A DNA stretch of 53,523 nucleotides from CAZADS01 sp964483985 (GTDB taxonomy: Bacteria; Pseudomonadota; Alphaproteobacteria; Thalassobaculales; Thalassobaculaceae), in assembly GCA_964483985.1 (NCBI GenBank), contig CAZADS010000086.1, forward strand, positions 1 through 53,523. The letters run 5' to 3'. Positions 45,308 to 53,523 of this stretch are shown here, one piece after another. The first letter of the stretch is position 1. The number at the start of each line of letters is the position of its first letter. A program made the translations under genes and the position numbers. A model generated the notes under the pieces. The model made no database searches and was not told where the DNA came from. It saw only the letters and a list, made by a program, of their open reading frames with translations.

Positions 45308-45541
45308 CACAGCAAAGTACCTATTTGGGGTAGTTAAGTTTTAAATATTTATTTCTACCCGTTTCGGGGTTTGAATTGCATGGAAATTAATGCTTAACTC
45401 TAGTTCGTCCGACTTGGAAAGTTTTAGGCAACCTTCAATGCGGGAGGGTTAGCATTTGCTGGAGTTCCCTGTTAAATATGATCATTTTGCTTTGCAATAA
45501 AAGCAACGAATTACAGGATAATAGTCGGTAAAGTTTTGCAT

Positions 45542-46048
45542 TTAAGTTTTGGCGTCTAGGGCTCCTTGGAGGATATATGCGGCTGCGGCTTGGTCAATTT
45601 TTCGGGATCGCTTTTTCCTGCTCAAGTCAGCTGTTAGCATAGCGCGTTCGACTGCTAAAGTACTCATTCTCTCGTCCCATAATAATATCGGTAGATCTAT
45701 ATATTTAGCTAAATCCAACGACCAATCTCGTGTTGATTGAGCACGCGGCCCCACAGTCCCGTTCATATTTATAGGAAAGCCAATAACAAGGCCACCAATA
45801 TTCTGCTCTTTGATTATTACTGAAATTTCTTGGGCGTTTTCACTGAGTTTTTTTCTCTGTAACGTTTTAAATGGACTTGCTATGTGAAATTCTGTATCCG
45901 AGATAGCTAGGCCGATGTTTTTACTACCTAGATCAATGCCGAGAACTCTATTGCCTGACGAGAGTTGAACTATTAGTTCGTCAAATTTTGTTGTGAGATA
46001 GCATTTTACGAAATCTTTCGTTTGTTTTTTAATTACCTTTTTAATCAT
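45542..46048 (-). CDS. ruvX: Putative pre-16S rRNA nuclease / Holliday junction resolvase YqgF
   Basis: A 168-residue RNase H-like nuclease of the YqgF family, thought to process the 5' end of 16S rRNA. Core motifs: GIDLGSKNIGLAISD (first catalytic Asp), LVIGFPINMNGTVGPRAQ, and DERMSTLAVERAML with the second acidic site; a final Asp is in KIDQAAAAYIL. It has about 30 extra N-terminal basic residues compared with most members, so a later start is possible but no better one is evident. It is divergent from gatCAB, the usual alphaproteobacterial arrangement. Confidence 0.93.
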   Translation of the reverse strand: MIKKVIKKQTKDFVKCYLTTKFDELIVQLSSGNRVLGIDLGSKNIGLAISDTEFHIASPFKTLQRKKLSENAQEISVIIKEQNIGGLVIGFPINMNGTVGPRAQSTRDWSLDLAKYIDLPILLWDERMSTLAVERAMLTADLSRKKRSRKIDQAAAAYILQGALDAKT

Positions 46049-46157
46049 ACAATATCCAAACCCATTGCGTTGAAGGGTTTACTTTCGCTACATACGTTTT
46101 ATACGTTTTGACACAATGCATAAATTCTTAGCAATCAATATAAAAGAGGCTTAAACG

Positions 46158-46445
46158 ATGTCACTCGACAAAGCCATAGTTAGCCAAGTTGCTCATTTGG
46201 CTCGAATTGAGGTCACCAAAGACCAAATTGAATCGTTGGTTGATGAATTAAACCATATTTTGGCTTGGATTGAGCAGTTAAATGAAGTGGAAACAGATGG
46301 TGATTCCCCGTTAGCAAGCATTACGGGTCATTCTCTGCCCCAAAGAGAAGATGTTGTTTCAGAGGAAGAAAATCGTGACCATATACTTGACAACGCACCA
46401 GATCGTACAAAGGACTTTTACTCTGTGCCGAAAGTTGTTGAATAA
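46158..46445 (+). CDS. gatC: Asp/Glu-tRNA amidotransferase subunit C
   Basis: The 95-residue small subunit that holds GatA and GatB together in the complex which converts Glu-tRNA(Gln) or Asp-tRNA(Asn) to the amide form. Typical opening VAHLARIEVTKDQIESLVDELNHIL in two parts and the end RTKDFYSVPKVVE. First gene of gatCAB; its TAA overlaps the gatA ATG by one base (TAATG), so translation is coupled. TTGACA at 46108-46113 may be its -35 box, but I see no good -10. Confidence 0.96.
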   Translation: MSLDKAIVSQVAHLARIEVTKDQIESLVDELNHILAWIEQLNEVETDGDSPLASITGHSLPQREDVVSEEENRDHILDNAPDRTKDFYSVPKVVE

Positions 46446-47920
46446 TGACTGAGTTATTAGATTTCGATATTTCTTCCGCAAGAACCGCCCTAAAAAATCG
46501 GGAAATATCTGCTATTGAACTTACGGAGGCGTATCTGGAGGCAATGGAAGCGAGTAAAGATTTGAATTGTTATTTGCATTTCACACCCGACAAGGCCTTA
46601 AATATGGCAAAAAAGGCTGATCAAAGATTAAAAAATGGCAAGGGCTTGCCGCTAGATGGTATTCCTCTAGGAATTAAGGATTTGTTTTGTACAAAAGATA
46701 TTCCGACTACTGCAGGGTCAAGAATTTTAAAGGATTTTAAACCTTCTTACGAGTCCACAGTTACATCGTCTCTGTGGCGTGACGGCGCCGTGATGCTGGG
46801 GAAATGTAACATGGACGAATTTGCTATGGGATCAGCAAATACCACAAGTTTTTTTGGCCCTGTTGAAAACCCTTGGAAACGTGCAGATGATGACATTACA
46901 AAGTTGGTTCCAGGTGGTTCTTCTGGTGGTTCTGCCGCGGCCGTTGCTGCAAAATTAGCTCTGGCTGCTGCTGGAACAGATACTGGCGGATCAATTCGGC
47001 AACCAAGTAGTTTTTGTGGTGTGGTTGGGCTTAAACCCTCGTATGGCCGTTGTTCCCGTTGGGGTATTATCGCTTTTGCTTCTTCTCTTGATCAAGCTGG
47101 TCCACTGACACGTACGGTTAGGGACAGCGCTATAATGCTCCAAAGTATGGCAGGTCATGACCAAAAGGACTCGACGTCAGCGAATATAACAAAACCTAAT
47201 TTTGAAACCGCATTATCGGGCGATATAAAAGGGGTCCGTATAGGCATACCTAAAGAATACCGGTTGGAGGAGATGCCTGAGGAAATAGAACGATTGTGGG
47301 CTCAAGGTATAGATTTTCTAAAGGATGCTGGGGCGCAGATAATTGATATCAGTTTACCGCATACTAAATACGCGTTGCCTGTTTATTATATAATCGCTCC
47401 TGCTGAGGCGTCATCTAATTTAGCTCGTTACGATGGAGTGCGATATGGTTTTAGAGCCGAGGGTGATTCTTTGGAGCAAATGTATAAGAACACCCGTGGA
47501 CTCGGTTTTGGAACCGAAGTGAAAAGACGAATTCTAATAGGGACGTACGTTTTATCTGCTGGGTATTACGATGCTTATTATCTTAAAGCTCAAAGAGTGA
47601 GAGCGTTGATAAAAAATGACTTTGATCAAGCTTTTTTGAAAGTTGATAACATACTTACGCCGACTGCTCCTTCTGAAGCTTTTGCGATCGACGAACATGA
47701 CGATGATCCCATTAAAATGTATCTCAATGATGTGTTCACGGTGCCATCTAGTCTTACTGGTTTACCCGCTATTTCGTTACCGGCTGGACTATCTAAAAAT
47801 GGCCTCCCACTAGGATTACAAATCATTGGTAGATTATTTGATGAAGAATCCATTTTGCGCACTGCAGATGTAATAGAGAGGGCTGTCGGCTTCCCGGGTT
47901 CGACGTCTAGGAACCATTGA
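46445..47920 (+). CDS. gatA: Asp/Glu-tRNA amidotransferase subunit A
   Basis: Amidase-signature subunit of 491 residues that releases ammonia from glutamine for tRNA amidation. The triad motifs are intact: GIKDLFCTKD (Lys), PGGSSGGSAAA (cis-Ser) and AGTDTGGSIRQPSS (nucleophile Ser). Full length for the family. It starts inside the gatC stop, and gatB follows two bases after its end. It is a separate lineage from the catabolic amidase at 33304, whose nucleophile motif differs. Confidence 0.97.
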   Translation: MTELLDFDISSARTALKNREISAIELTEAYLEAMEASKDLNCYLHFTPDKALNMAKKADQRLKNGKGLPLDGIPLGIKDLFCTKDIPTTAGSRILKDFKPSYESTVTSSLWRDGAVMLGKCNMDEFAMGSANTTSFFGPVENPWKRADDDITKLVPGGSSGGSAAAVAAKLALAAAGTDTGGSIRQPSSFCGVVGLKPSYGRCSRWGIIAFASSLDQAGPLTRTVRDSAIMLQSMAGHDQKDSTSANITKPNFETALSGDIKGVRIGIPKEYRLEEMPEEIERLWAQGIDFLKDAGAQIIDISLPHTKYALPVYYIIAPAEASSNLARYDGVRYGFRAEGDSLEQMYKNTRGLGFGTEVKRRILIGTYVLSAGYYDAYYLKAQRVRALIKNDFDQAFLKVDNILTPTAPSEAFAIDEHDDDPIKMYLNDVFTVPSSLTGLPAISLPAGLSKNGLPLGLQIIGRLFDEESILRTADVIERAVGFPGSTSRNH

Positions 47921-47921
47921 G

Positions 47922-49370
47922 ATGAAAAAATTTATTAAAGGCAATCTCCGGGAATGGGAGCTTGTTATTGGGCTAGAAGTCCATGCTCAAATACTCTCAG
48001 CAGCTAAACTGTTTTCCGGCGCTGCAACCAAATTTGGTGCGGATCCAAATAGTCAAGTTTCGTTAATAGATGCAGCAATGCCAGGTATGTTGCCGGTGAT
48101 TAACGAAGCATGTATTAGACAAGCTGTAAAAACAGGTCTTGGTTTAAATGCGGAAATAAATTTAACTAGCGTATTTGATCGAAAGAATTATTTTTATCCT
48201 GACCTGCCTCAGGGATATCAGATTAGTCAATACCAAAAACCAATTGTGGGAGAAGGTGCACTAACAATCGACCTTCCAGATGGAGAAAAATTAGTCCGGA
48301 TAGAGCGGCTGCATTTGGAACAAGACGCGGGAAAATCTCTCCATGATCAAAACCCCACTAAAAGCTATATAGACTTGAATCGTTCAGGTGTCGCGTTAAT
48401 GGAAATAGTTTCTAAGCCTGATTTGCGATCAGCTGAGGAAGCGGCATTTTATATAAAAAAGCTTCGATCTATTATGCGTTATTTGGGCACTTGCGATGGT
48501 AATATGCAAGAAGGTTCTCTTCGATGTGATGTGAACGTTTCTGTGCGTCAACCTGGGGATGTTCTTGGTATTCGCTGCGAAATCAAAAATGTCAATTCTA
48601 TTCGTTTTGTTCAACTGGCAATTGAGTATGAGACTTATAGACAAATAAAGATTTTAGAAGATGGAGGCGCAATCGAGCAAGAGACACGTTTGTTCGACCA
48701 TGTTCAAGGGGAAACCCGCGCTATGCGGACAAAGGAGGATGCACATGACTACCGGTACTTTCCGGACCCGGACCTATTGCCCTTGGAGTTGACGCCAGAA
48801 TATGTAAGGGAAATAGCACACGATTTGCCGGAACTTCCAGATGCAAAGAAATTACGTTTTGTCACAGAATTTGGTCTTACTGAAAATGATGCATCTCTAT
48901 TGGTTGAAGACCCAGAAACGGCAAAATATTATGAGAAGTTATCTTATGGAAGAGATAAGAAGATTAGCGCTAATTGGGTAGCAACAGAGCTTTTCGGTGC
49001 TTTAAACAGGGCGGGGAAAGATATAAGAGACAGCCCGGTATCAGCAAAATCTCTTGGTCGGTTAATCGATTTGATCCTTGACGGGACTATTTCGGGCCGT
49101 ATAGCCAAAGACATCTTTTCGGAAATGTTTGTTTCGGAAAAAGAGGCTTTAGACATTGTCGAGGCCAAGGGATTGCGCCAAGTTTCTGATTCTGAAGCGA
49201 TTTCCGTTCTAGTAGATTCCGTTCTGAGTGAAAATCAGGATAAAGTTATAGAATTTAAATCTGGTAAAGATAAACTTTTTGGTTTTTTTGTGGGGCAAGT
49301 GATGAGGAAGAGTGAAGGTAAAGCAAATCCTCAGTTGGTGAATCAACTGCTCCGACAGAAGTTGGAGTAA
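47922..49370 (+). CDS. gatB: Asp/Glu-tRNA amidotransferase subunit B
   Basis: The 482-residue kinase/tRNA-binding subunit that phosphorylates the mischarged tRNA and transfers the amide. Family motifs: ELVIGLEVHAQILSAAKLFS, DRKNYFYPDLPQGYQISQYQ, RLHLEQDAGKS, GSLRCDVNVSVR and DYRYFPDPDLLPL, followed by the helical and YqeY-like tail that binds the tRNA elbow. Last gene of gatCAB, two bases after gatA. No terminator is evident before the next gene at 49409. Confidence 0.97.
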   Translation: MKKFIKGNLREWELVIGLEVHAQILSAAKLFSGAATKFGADPNSQVSLIDAAMPGMLPVINEACIRQAVKTGLGLNAEINLTSVFDRKNYFYPDLPQGYQISQYQKPIVGEGALTIDLPDGEKLVRIERLHLEQDAGKSLHDQNPTKSYIDLNRSGVALMEIVSKPDLRSAEEAAFYIKKLRSIMRYLGTCDGNMQEGSLRCDVNVSVRQPGDVLGIRCEIKNVNSIRFVQLAIEYETYRQIKILEDGGAIEQETRLFDHVQGETRAMRTKEDAHDYRYFPDPDLLPLELTPEYVREIAHDLPELPDAKKLRFVTEFGLTENDASLLVEDPETAKYYEKLSYGRDKKISANWVATELFGALNRAGKDIRDSPVSAKSLGRLIDLILDGTISGRIAKDIFSEMFVSEKEALDIVEAKGLRQVSDSEAISVLVDSVLSENQDKVIEFKSGKDKLFGFFVGQVMRKSEGKANPQLVNQLLRQKLE

Positions 49371-49408
49371 ATAGATTAGTAAATCTGTAAAAATAATCGG
49401 TCCTACCA

Positions 49409-50767
49409 TTGCATCTTGATCCCAATCTCACGGCCATAGCGGTAGTTTTTTCGGTCGCTTTGGTATGCGGCCTTCTGCTGATGCGAATTAAGCAACCAGC
49501 AATAGTAGGGTACATTGTCGCTGGAATGATACTAGGTCCTTCAGGATTCGGAATAATTGAAGAAACTGAGGCGGCAAAAACGCTAGCTGAGCTAGGCGTT
49601 TTGTTGTTGCTGTTTTTGATCGGAATGGAATTAAGTTTAAGAGCTTTTAAGACAGTATATAAAATAGCTCTACTTATAGTTGCCCTTCAAATTGGTTTTT
49701 CCATTGCAGTCACCTCGTCGATTGGATTGTTAATGGCGTGGAGTGTGGAACAAGGGATTCTTCTTGGATTTGTATTAGCAGTTTCGAGCACTGCTGTTAC
49801 GGTTAAGATACTAGCGGACAAAGGGGAGTTGAGAACGCAGTTTGGCCGTATAACTGTAGGAGTTTTGATAGCTCAGGATTTGGCTGTTGTGGCAATGCTT
49901 TTAATAACGGAAGCATTAAATCCTAATGCAAGTTTTGATTATTCTATTATTTGGAGAATGGGATTGGCAGTGTTGATTGTCGTCGCTTTGGTTCGATTTT
50001 TATCGAGAAGAGAGCGAATGCGGCTACCAGTCCGGACGGCGTTCGGAGCGGATATCGAAGTAGTCCCAATTGCGGCTATGGCTTTTTGCGGTGTATGCGC
50101 CACTTTTTCAGGCCTTCTCGGTCTGTCCACGGCATTTGGAGCTTTTTTGGCCGGTCTGGTGGTTGGTAACTCCTCTGAAAGGAAGATTGTTCTCAGGGCT
50201 ACACTTCCAATCCAAAGTGTACTCTTGGTGGTATTTTTTCTGTCTGTGGGCTTACTAATTGATGTAAGGTTTTTTATTGAAAATCTTTGGACATTACTTG
50301 TTGTGTTTATTTTGGCTACCGTCGTCAAAGCCTTGATTAATGTTTTGGCCATAAGGTTGGCTGGTCATGCGTGGGAACAATCTGTTCTTGCTGGTATTAC
50401 GATGGGGCAAATTGGCGAATTTGCCTTCGTAATCGCTAGCACCGGTCTAGCGGCAGGCGCAATTGAACTAGAGGGTTATAAAATTTCGGTCGCGGTTATA
50501 GCACTTAGTCTAATGCTCGGGCCGGTTTGGGTTGCTGTTGAAAAAAGACTAAGAGCTGCGGAGGACCTTGGCGGTAGGTTGTCCCGCTTAGAATTTCTGG
50601 TGATGAAAAACATAGAAAATATGCTGGGTTTGATAATAGAGCGCTTACTCGTTTCAATTTCTAGTTTTCAATGGTTGAGTGATCGAATGCTCAGACGTAT
50701 AACAGGAAAAACTCGGTATTTTTGGCCGAGAAGAAGATCAATTTCTAACAGGAAAAATGATTGTTAG
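49409..50767 (+). CDS. CPA2 family cation:proton antiporter
   Basis: A 452-residue inner-membrane protein with about 12-13 hydrophobic segments. Typical CPA2/KefB features: VGYIVAGMILGPSGFGII, LLFLIGMELSLRAFK, LGFVLAVSSTAVTVKIL, and TAFGAFLAGLVVGNSSE. It exchanges potassium or sodium for protons. The TrkA-N (RCK) nucleotide-binding domain of KefB/KefC is missing; only about 70 basic residues follow the last helix, so it is not gated like KefC. TTG 49409 is the apparent start with a poor ribosome site. It is 38 nt after gatB and may be a separate transcript. Confidence 0.9.
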   Translation: MHLDPNLTAIAVVFSVALVCGLLLMRIKQPAIVGYIVAGMILGPSGFGIIEETEAAKTLAELGVLLLLFLIGMELSLRAFKTVYKIALLIVALQIGFSIAVTSSIGLLMAWSVEQGILLGFVLAVSSTAVTVKILADKGELRTQFGRITVGVLIAQDLAVVAMLLITEALNPNASFDYSIIWRMGLAVLIVVALVRFLSRRERMRLPVRTAFGADIEVVPIAAMAFCGVCATFSGLLGLSTAFGAFLAGLVVGNSSERKIVLRATLPIQSVLLVVFFLSVGLLIDVRFFIENLWTLLVVFILATVVKALINVLAIRLAGHAWEQSVLAGITMGQIGEFAFVIASTGLAAGAIELEGYKISVAVIALSLMLGPVWVAVEKRLRAAEDLGGRLSRLEFLVMKNIENMLGLIIERLLVSISSFQWLSDRMLRRITGKTRYFWPRRRSISNRKNDC

Positions 50768-50836
50768 ATTTCGACTAAAAAGGAGATAGAGTTGGAATAG
50801 ACTCATTTAGTTAAAATTAACAGGTAGGGATCAGTT

Positions 50837-51220
50837 ATGGCAATTCAAAGATTTATGGTGCCTGATGAAATGGAACCGGTTAGTCATTTTTGTCACGTTG
50901 TCAAAGCAGGAGATTATATTTGGCTTTCCGGTATGGTTGGGGTGGATTCCGATGGTTCAATTCCCGAAGATACAGTCAGCCAATTTAGGATTGCTTTGAG
51001 GACAATAGATAATTGCCTTAGACACGCCGGGGGGAATTCCGATCAGGTTGTTAAAGTTCAGGTGTTTATGACCGACATAACTGAAAGAGCTTCAATAAAT
51101 CCAATGCGAATAGCTTATTTTGGAGAAAATAAGCCGGCTTCTACATTAGTGGAAGTTTCAGCCTTAGTAGACCCAAGAATGAAAGTGGAAATAGAGGCTG
51201 TCGCCTTTGTTGGATGCTAA
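50837..51220 (+). CDS. RidA family protein (enamine/imine deaminase)
   Basis: A 127-residue trimeric RidA-type protein that hydrolyses reactive enamines or imines. Family features are the first strand VVKAGDYIWLSGMVGVD, the helix IDNCLRHAGG, and STLVEVSALVDPRMKVEIEA. The Arg before the final motif, in DPRMKVEIE, is the substrate-carboxylate-binding Arg of active RidA proteins. Start ATG 50837 with AGGGA upstream. A broken second copy lies 210 bp downstream, so the locus once held a tandem duplication. Confidence 0.93.
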   Translation: MAIQRFMVPDEMEPVSHFCHVVKAGDYIWLSGMVGVDSDGSIPEDTVSQFRIALRTIDNCLRHAGGNSDQVVKVQVFMTDITERASINPMRIAYFGENKPASTLVEVSALVDPRMKVEIEAVAFVGC

Positions 51221-51260
51221 TCATGCCAAATAAAATCTGATAAATAGTATTCGATGCACG

Positions 51261-51290
51261 CCCACAATAAAAATTCCAATAGTGGGTTTT
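51261..51290 (+). terminator. Weak rho-independent terminator
   Basis: CCCAC and GTGGG form a 5-bp GC-rich stem with a 16-nt loop, followed by TTTT, 40 bases after the RidA stop. Short stem and long loop make it weak. Confidence 0.45.
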
Positions 51291-51429
51291 ATGGCCTCGG
51301 TTATAAGAGAACTTGTCAGTCATTGTGTCCGTTTGTAAAAGGTGGAAAAACCGTTTGGCTCTCAGTAACGATTGGTATCGCAGATGATTTTACACGCTAG
51401 ATACTAAGGTGCAAAAGGTTCGGTACGCG

Positions 51430-51635
51430 TTGGCAATGATTGTTAACTTGTTGTAGTATAATGGTGGCCGGCCCGATCAAGTAATTAAGGCACAAATCTT
51501 TCTAATCGATTTGGAAGAGAGAACTAATTAATCCTCTGGGGACGGAATGCTATGGTGAACGTCGACATCAGTTGAAGTTCCTGACTTTTTTGATCCATGA
51601 ATGAAAGTAGAAATTGAAGATGTGGTTCATAAAGG
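51430..51635 (+). pseudogene. RidA family pseudogene
   Basis: A decayed second RidA copy. Translated pieces align with the intact gene upstream: LAMIVNLL-stop-YNGG with its IDNCLRHAGG region, RPDQVIKAQIFLIDLEERTN with its SDQVVKVQVFMTDITERAS region, and TSVEVPDFFDP-stop-MKVEIEDVVH with STLVEVSALVDPRMKVEIEA. The Arg codon of the active site is now TGA. Several in-frame stops and lost segments show that it is no longer expressed as a protein. Confidence 0.85.
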
Positions 51636-51654
51636 TAACTGTATTGATTTAGGA

Positions 51655-52552
51655 TTATTCTGTTGCGCAGTCCAATAAGATTGATTCCGATAAATGTTTG
51701 CTAAAAAATCCACAATTACCCTCACTTTTGGCGATAAATACCGGTTCGAAGGAGACAGCATGAATAGGCACGTCTTCTAGAATATAATCTTCTAGTACGG
51801 CCAATAAGCGGCTATCTCGAATATGTTCGCCAGTCATATGTGTTGCGAGCATTGCTAGCCCACCTCCTGCCAGAACAGCAGATAGAATAGAATCATGATT
51901 GTTCATCGTAGTTGGTCACTGAGCTCTTATGATTTTTTCGTCATTGTTAATTACAAAATGCCAATCATTAATAAACGTACCAACAGGCCATGTGATTAAA
52001 TCGTGGTTCATTAAGTCACTTGGGTTATTGGATATGCCCCAGGTTTTCAAATAATTGGAGGTGGCCATGATAGAACGATGATTTGACGCCAATCGGCGAG
52101 CGATAAGGGTTGAGTCTTTTAGTTGTGTGTTCCTAATGGCTAAATCTAAACCTTCTTCTATTAGATCTGTTATTCGATCATTAGCCCCAACTTCGACTTT
52201 GACTTCTGGATGCTTGCCCAGGAATTTTAGTAAATGAGGCGTTAAATGCCTATGCGCAAAAGCTATTGGAGCTGTTATTTGAGTAACCCACGTGGCTCCG
52301 TGTGAGATCTAGATACAGCGATTTCTGTTTCATCGACGTCAGAAATGATTCTCTTGCATCGGTTATAATAAGTCGAACCGACTTCAGTGATGCTCATTCA
52401 TCTTATCGTTCGATTAAGTAAACGAACTCCTAAGCGACCCTCACGAGCCAACAACTGTTTGCTCACAACAGATGGTGAGGTTCTGGCAGCTTGTGCGAAA
52501 CTGTTGTTCTCGATAATGGAGAAAAACCTTTCATAGAATAAAAGGTATCCAT
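51655..52552 (-). pseudogene. LysR-type regulator pseudogene
   Basis: Read on the minus strand from ATG 52552, the start MDTFYS shifts frame into FFSIIENNSFAQAARTSPSV and SKQLLAREGRLGVRLLNRTI, a clear LysR winged-helix. A TGA follows, then MSITEVGSTYYNRCKRII. The effector domain continues as EEGLDLAIRNTQLKDSTLIA and IMATSNYLKTWG, meets another stop near 51912, and ends with LSAVLAGGGLAMLATHMTGE. Length and order fit a whole LysR gene of about 300 codons with at least one frameshift and several stops. It probably once controlled the RidA locus or a lost neighbour. Confidence 0.87.
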
Positions 52553-52788
52553 GTTCTATCTTACGTTAAAATGATCGGGTAAATTAATTTATGCCCTTAG
52601 GGATTTAACAATATTATCCATGGGATTAATAACGTTGTTTTACAAAATATAGAGGTGTAAATATTTGCTTTATTGATGTCAAATTACCAAAATTCTTGCT
52701 CAATCAACTAAGTCCACGCCGTAGCTAAATTGTATTAGTCTAAGTCGGCTTTTTGATTATTAAATTCCGTGTGGAGGAGGATGAAAAG

Positions 52789-53277
52789 ATGCGAAATTTA
52801 ACCGAAATGGCCAAAAAGGTCGGAACTTTACTGAAGGACCATAATCAAACTGTTGCAGTATCCGAATCATCTACTGGCGGCCTCGTCTCGGCCGCTTTAT
52901 TGTCTATCCCCGGCGCATCTAGCTACTTTATGGGAGCTGGAGTGATTTATACACACGGGGCACGGGAAATATTATTGGAGATTGATTTTAAAGATTATCC
53001 CGGCATTAGATCTTCGAGTGAACCTTATGCGAGCCTTGCGGCAAGTGCTATTAGAGATCGTTTAAGTACTGATTGGGGAGTGGCCGAAACCGGAGCAGCA
53101 GGACCTGCAGGTAATCGATATGGGGATGAATCAGGCCATACTTGCATCGCTGTTTGTGGTCCAGTGAATAAAGTCCTGACTCTTGAGACAGGTTTACTGG
53201 ATAGAGAACAAAACATGTGGTTGTTTACTGAAAAAACGCTTTTAACGTTGGAAGAATGCATTAGGGCATTGGATTAG
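52789..53277 (+). CDS. CinA C-terminal domain family amidase
   Basis: A 162-residue protein equal to the stand-alone CinA/PncC domain, which deamidates nicotinamide mononucleotide in NAD recycling. It has SESSTGGLVSAALLSIPG near residue 29, with Ser where many members have Cys (ESCTGG) but with the nucleophile Ser kept, then GAGVIYT and ETGAAGPAGN. ATG 52789 has GGAGGAGG upstream; an in-frame ATG at 52753 precedes that site. The middle is more divergent than usual, so the activity may differ from PncC. Confidence 0.85.
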   Translation: MRNLTEMAKKVGTLLKDHNQTVAVSESSTGGLVSAALLSIPGASSYFMGAGVIYTHGAREILLEIDFKDYPGIRSSSEPYASLAASAIRDRLSTDWGVAETGAAGPAGNRYGDESGHTCIAVCGPVNKVLTLETGLLDREQNMWLFTEKTLLTLEECIRALD

Positions 53278-53315
53278 TTTGCAGCTGTCTATTTGGGGTA
53301 ATACTGGAGAAAAAG

Positions 53316-53523
53316 ATGAGCCGTGTATTTGGTGATTTAAGACAACTTGGATATGTTATTAATGATATTGAGGCAGGTATTAATTATTGGCACCAAGTAA
53401 ACGGAGTGGGCCCTTGGTTTTTAATCGAGGACGTGCCCCTTTCTAGATTTGAATATATGGGGTCGGCGTCCGATCTTAAAATGTCTATAGCTCTTTCGTT
53501 TTCGGGCGGGGTTCAGGTAGAAC
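53316..53523 (+). CDS. VOC/glyoxalase-fold protein, 5' part
   Basis: The first 69 codons are visible before the window ends. RQLGYVINDIEAGINYWHQV is the typical first strand and helix of the vicinal-oxygen-chelate fold, with GVGPWFLIEDVPL after it, as in methylmalonyl-CoA epimerase-like or steroid-isomerase-like members. GGAGA precedes ATG 53316. Metal ligands and substrate cannot be judged from this part. Confidence 0.82.
   Translation, partial: MSRVFGDLRQLGYVINDIEAGINYWHQVNGVGPWFLIEDVPLSRFEYMGSASDLKMSIALSFSGGVQVE

Noticed and set aside
45358..45371. CCCG-TTT-CGGG mini-hairpin after the acyl-CoA dehydrogenase as a terminator
   Set aside because: Stem of only four pairs and no T-run of usable length.
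46108..46144. TTGACA with TATAAA as a gatCAB promoter
   Set aside because: The spacing between the boxes is about 25 bases, outside the working range; only the -35 candidate is mentioned.
49255..49515. Minus-strand ORF of 86 codons over the end of gatB and the start of the antiporter
   Set aside because: It lies over two well-supported plus-strand genes and its sequence shows no family features; a shadow frame.

Overview
The window looks like chromosome of a free-living, probably marine alphaproteobacterium of Rhodospirillales type. This rests on gene content and order: ppx, rlmE, guaB and rsmB in a row; ruvX divergent from gatCAB; a TRAP carboxylate transporter; CaiB-type CoA enzymes; and a three-gene set encoding a PadR-like regulator, a DUF2325 protein and a peroxiredoxin behind a Fur-type box. 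The DNA is moderately AT-rich throughout. I see no rRNA, tRNA, CRISPR array, prophage or insertion sequence.

Region 1 (1-9960) is the most unusual part. After an unrecognised, probably beta-propeller protein comes a tight minus-strand operon of three genes. A response regulator comes first. Next is a 931-residue fusion of a NarK-type nitrate/nitrite transporter, a cyclic-nucleotide-binding domain and a histidine kinase. Last is a 1275-residue fusion of a divergent molybdopterin oxidoreductase, a flavin reductase and a 2Fe-2S ferredoxin. A beta-carbonic anhydrase is divergent from it. The layout suggests a transporter that senses its own substrate and controls a self-contained electron-transfer enzyme.

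Region 2 (10078-14548) holds the Fur-box operon, a cluster of hairpins and palindromes that may be a structured RNA, an internally duplicated hypothetical protein with a clear terminator, and a hairpin-rich leader in front of an ACR3-type arsenite exporter.

Region 3 (15853-21205) is housekeeping: Ppx/GppA phosphatase, 23S rRNA methyltransferase RlmE, IMP dehydrogenase overlapping RsmB, and a GNAT acetyltransferase.

Region 4 (21267-31099) starts with a TPP riboswitch controlling a thiamine-precursor-binding protein that has no ABC partners here. It continues with a luciferase-like monooxygenase, an Fe-S/CCG oxidoreductase, two hydrolases, a beta-hydroxyacid dehydrogenase, a GAF protein, an MFS exporter and an HlyD-type adaptor.

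Region 5 (31124-45307) is a catabolic island: an Abhydrolase_10 protein, an amidase, an alpha/beta-hydrolase fold lacking its nucleophile, a decayed membrane transporter, a DUF1445 protein, a TRAP transporter (dctPQM) with an internal hairpin after dctP, a hydrolase/SDR/ATC-hydrolase operon, a decayed small membrane protein, an alpha-methylacyl-CoA racemase and an acyl-CoA dehydrogenase. It looks built for uptake and breakdown of organic acids and amides.

Region 6 (45542-53523) has ruvX, gatCAB, a CPA2 antiporter and a RidA protein, followed by two clear pseudogenes (a second RidA copy and a LysR regulator), a CinA-family amidase and the start of a VOC protein cut by the window edge.
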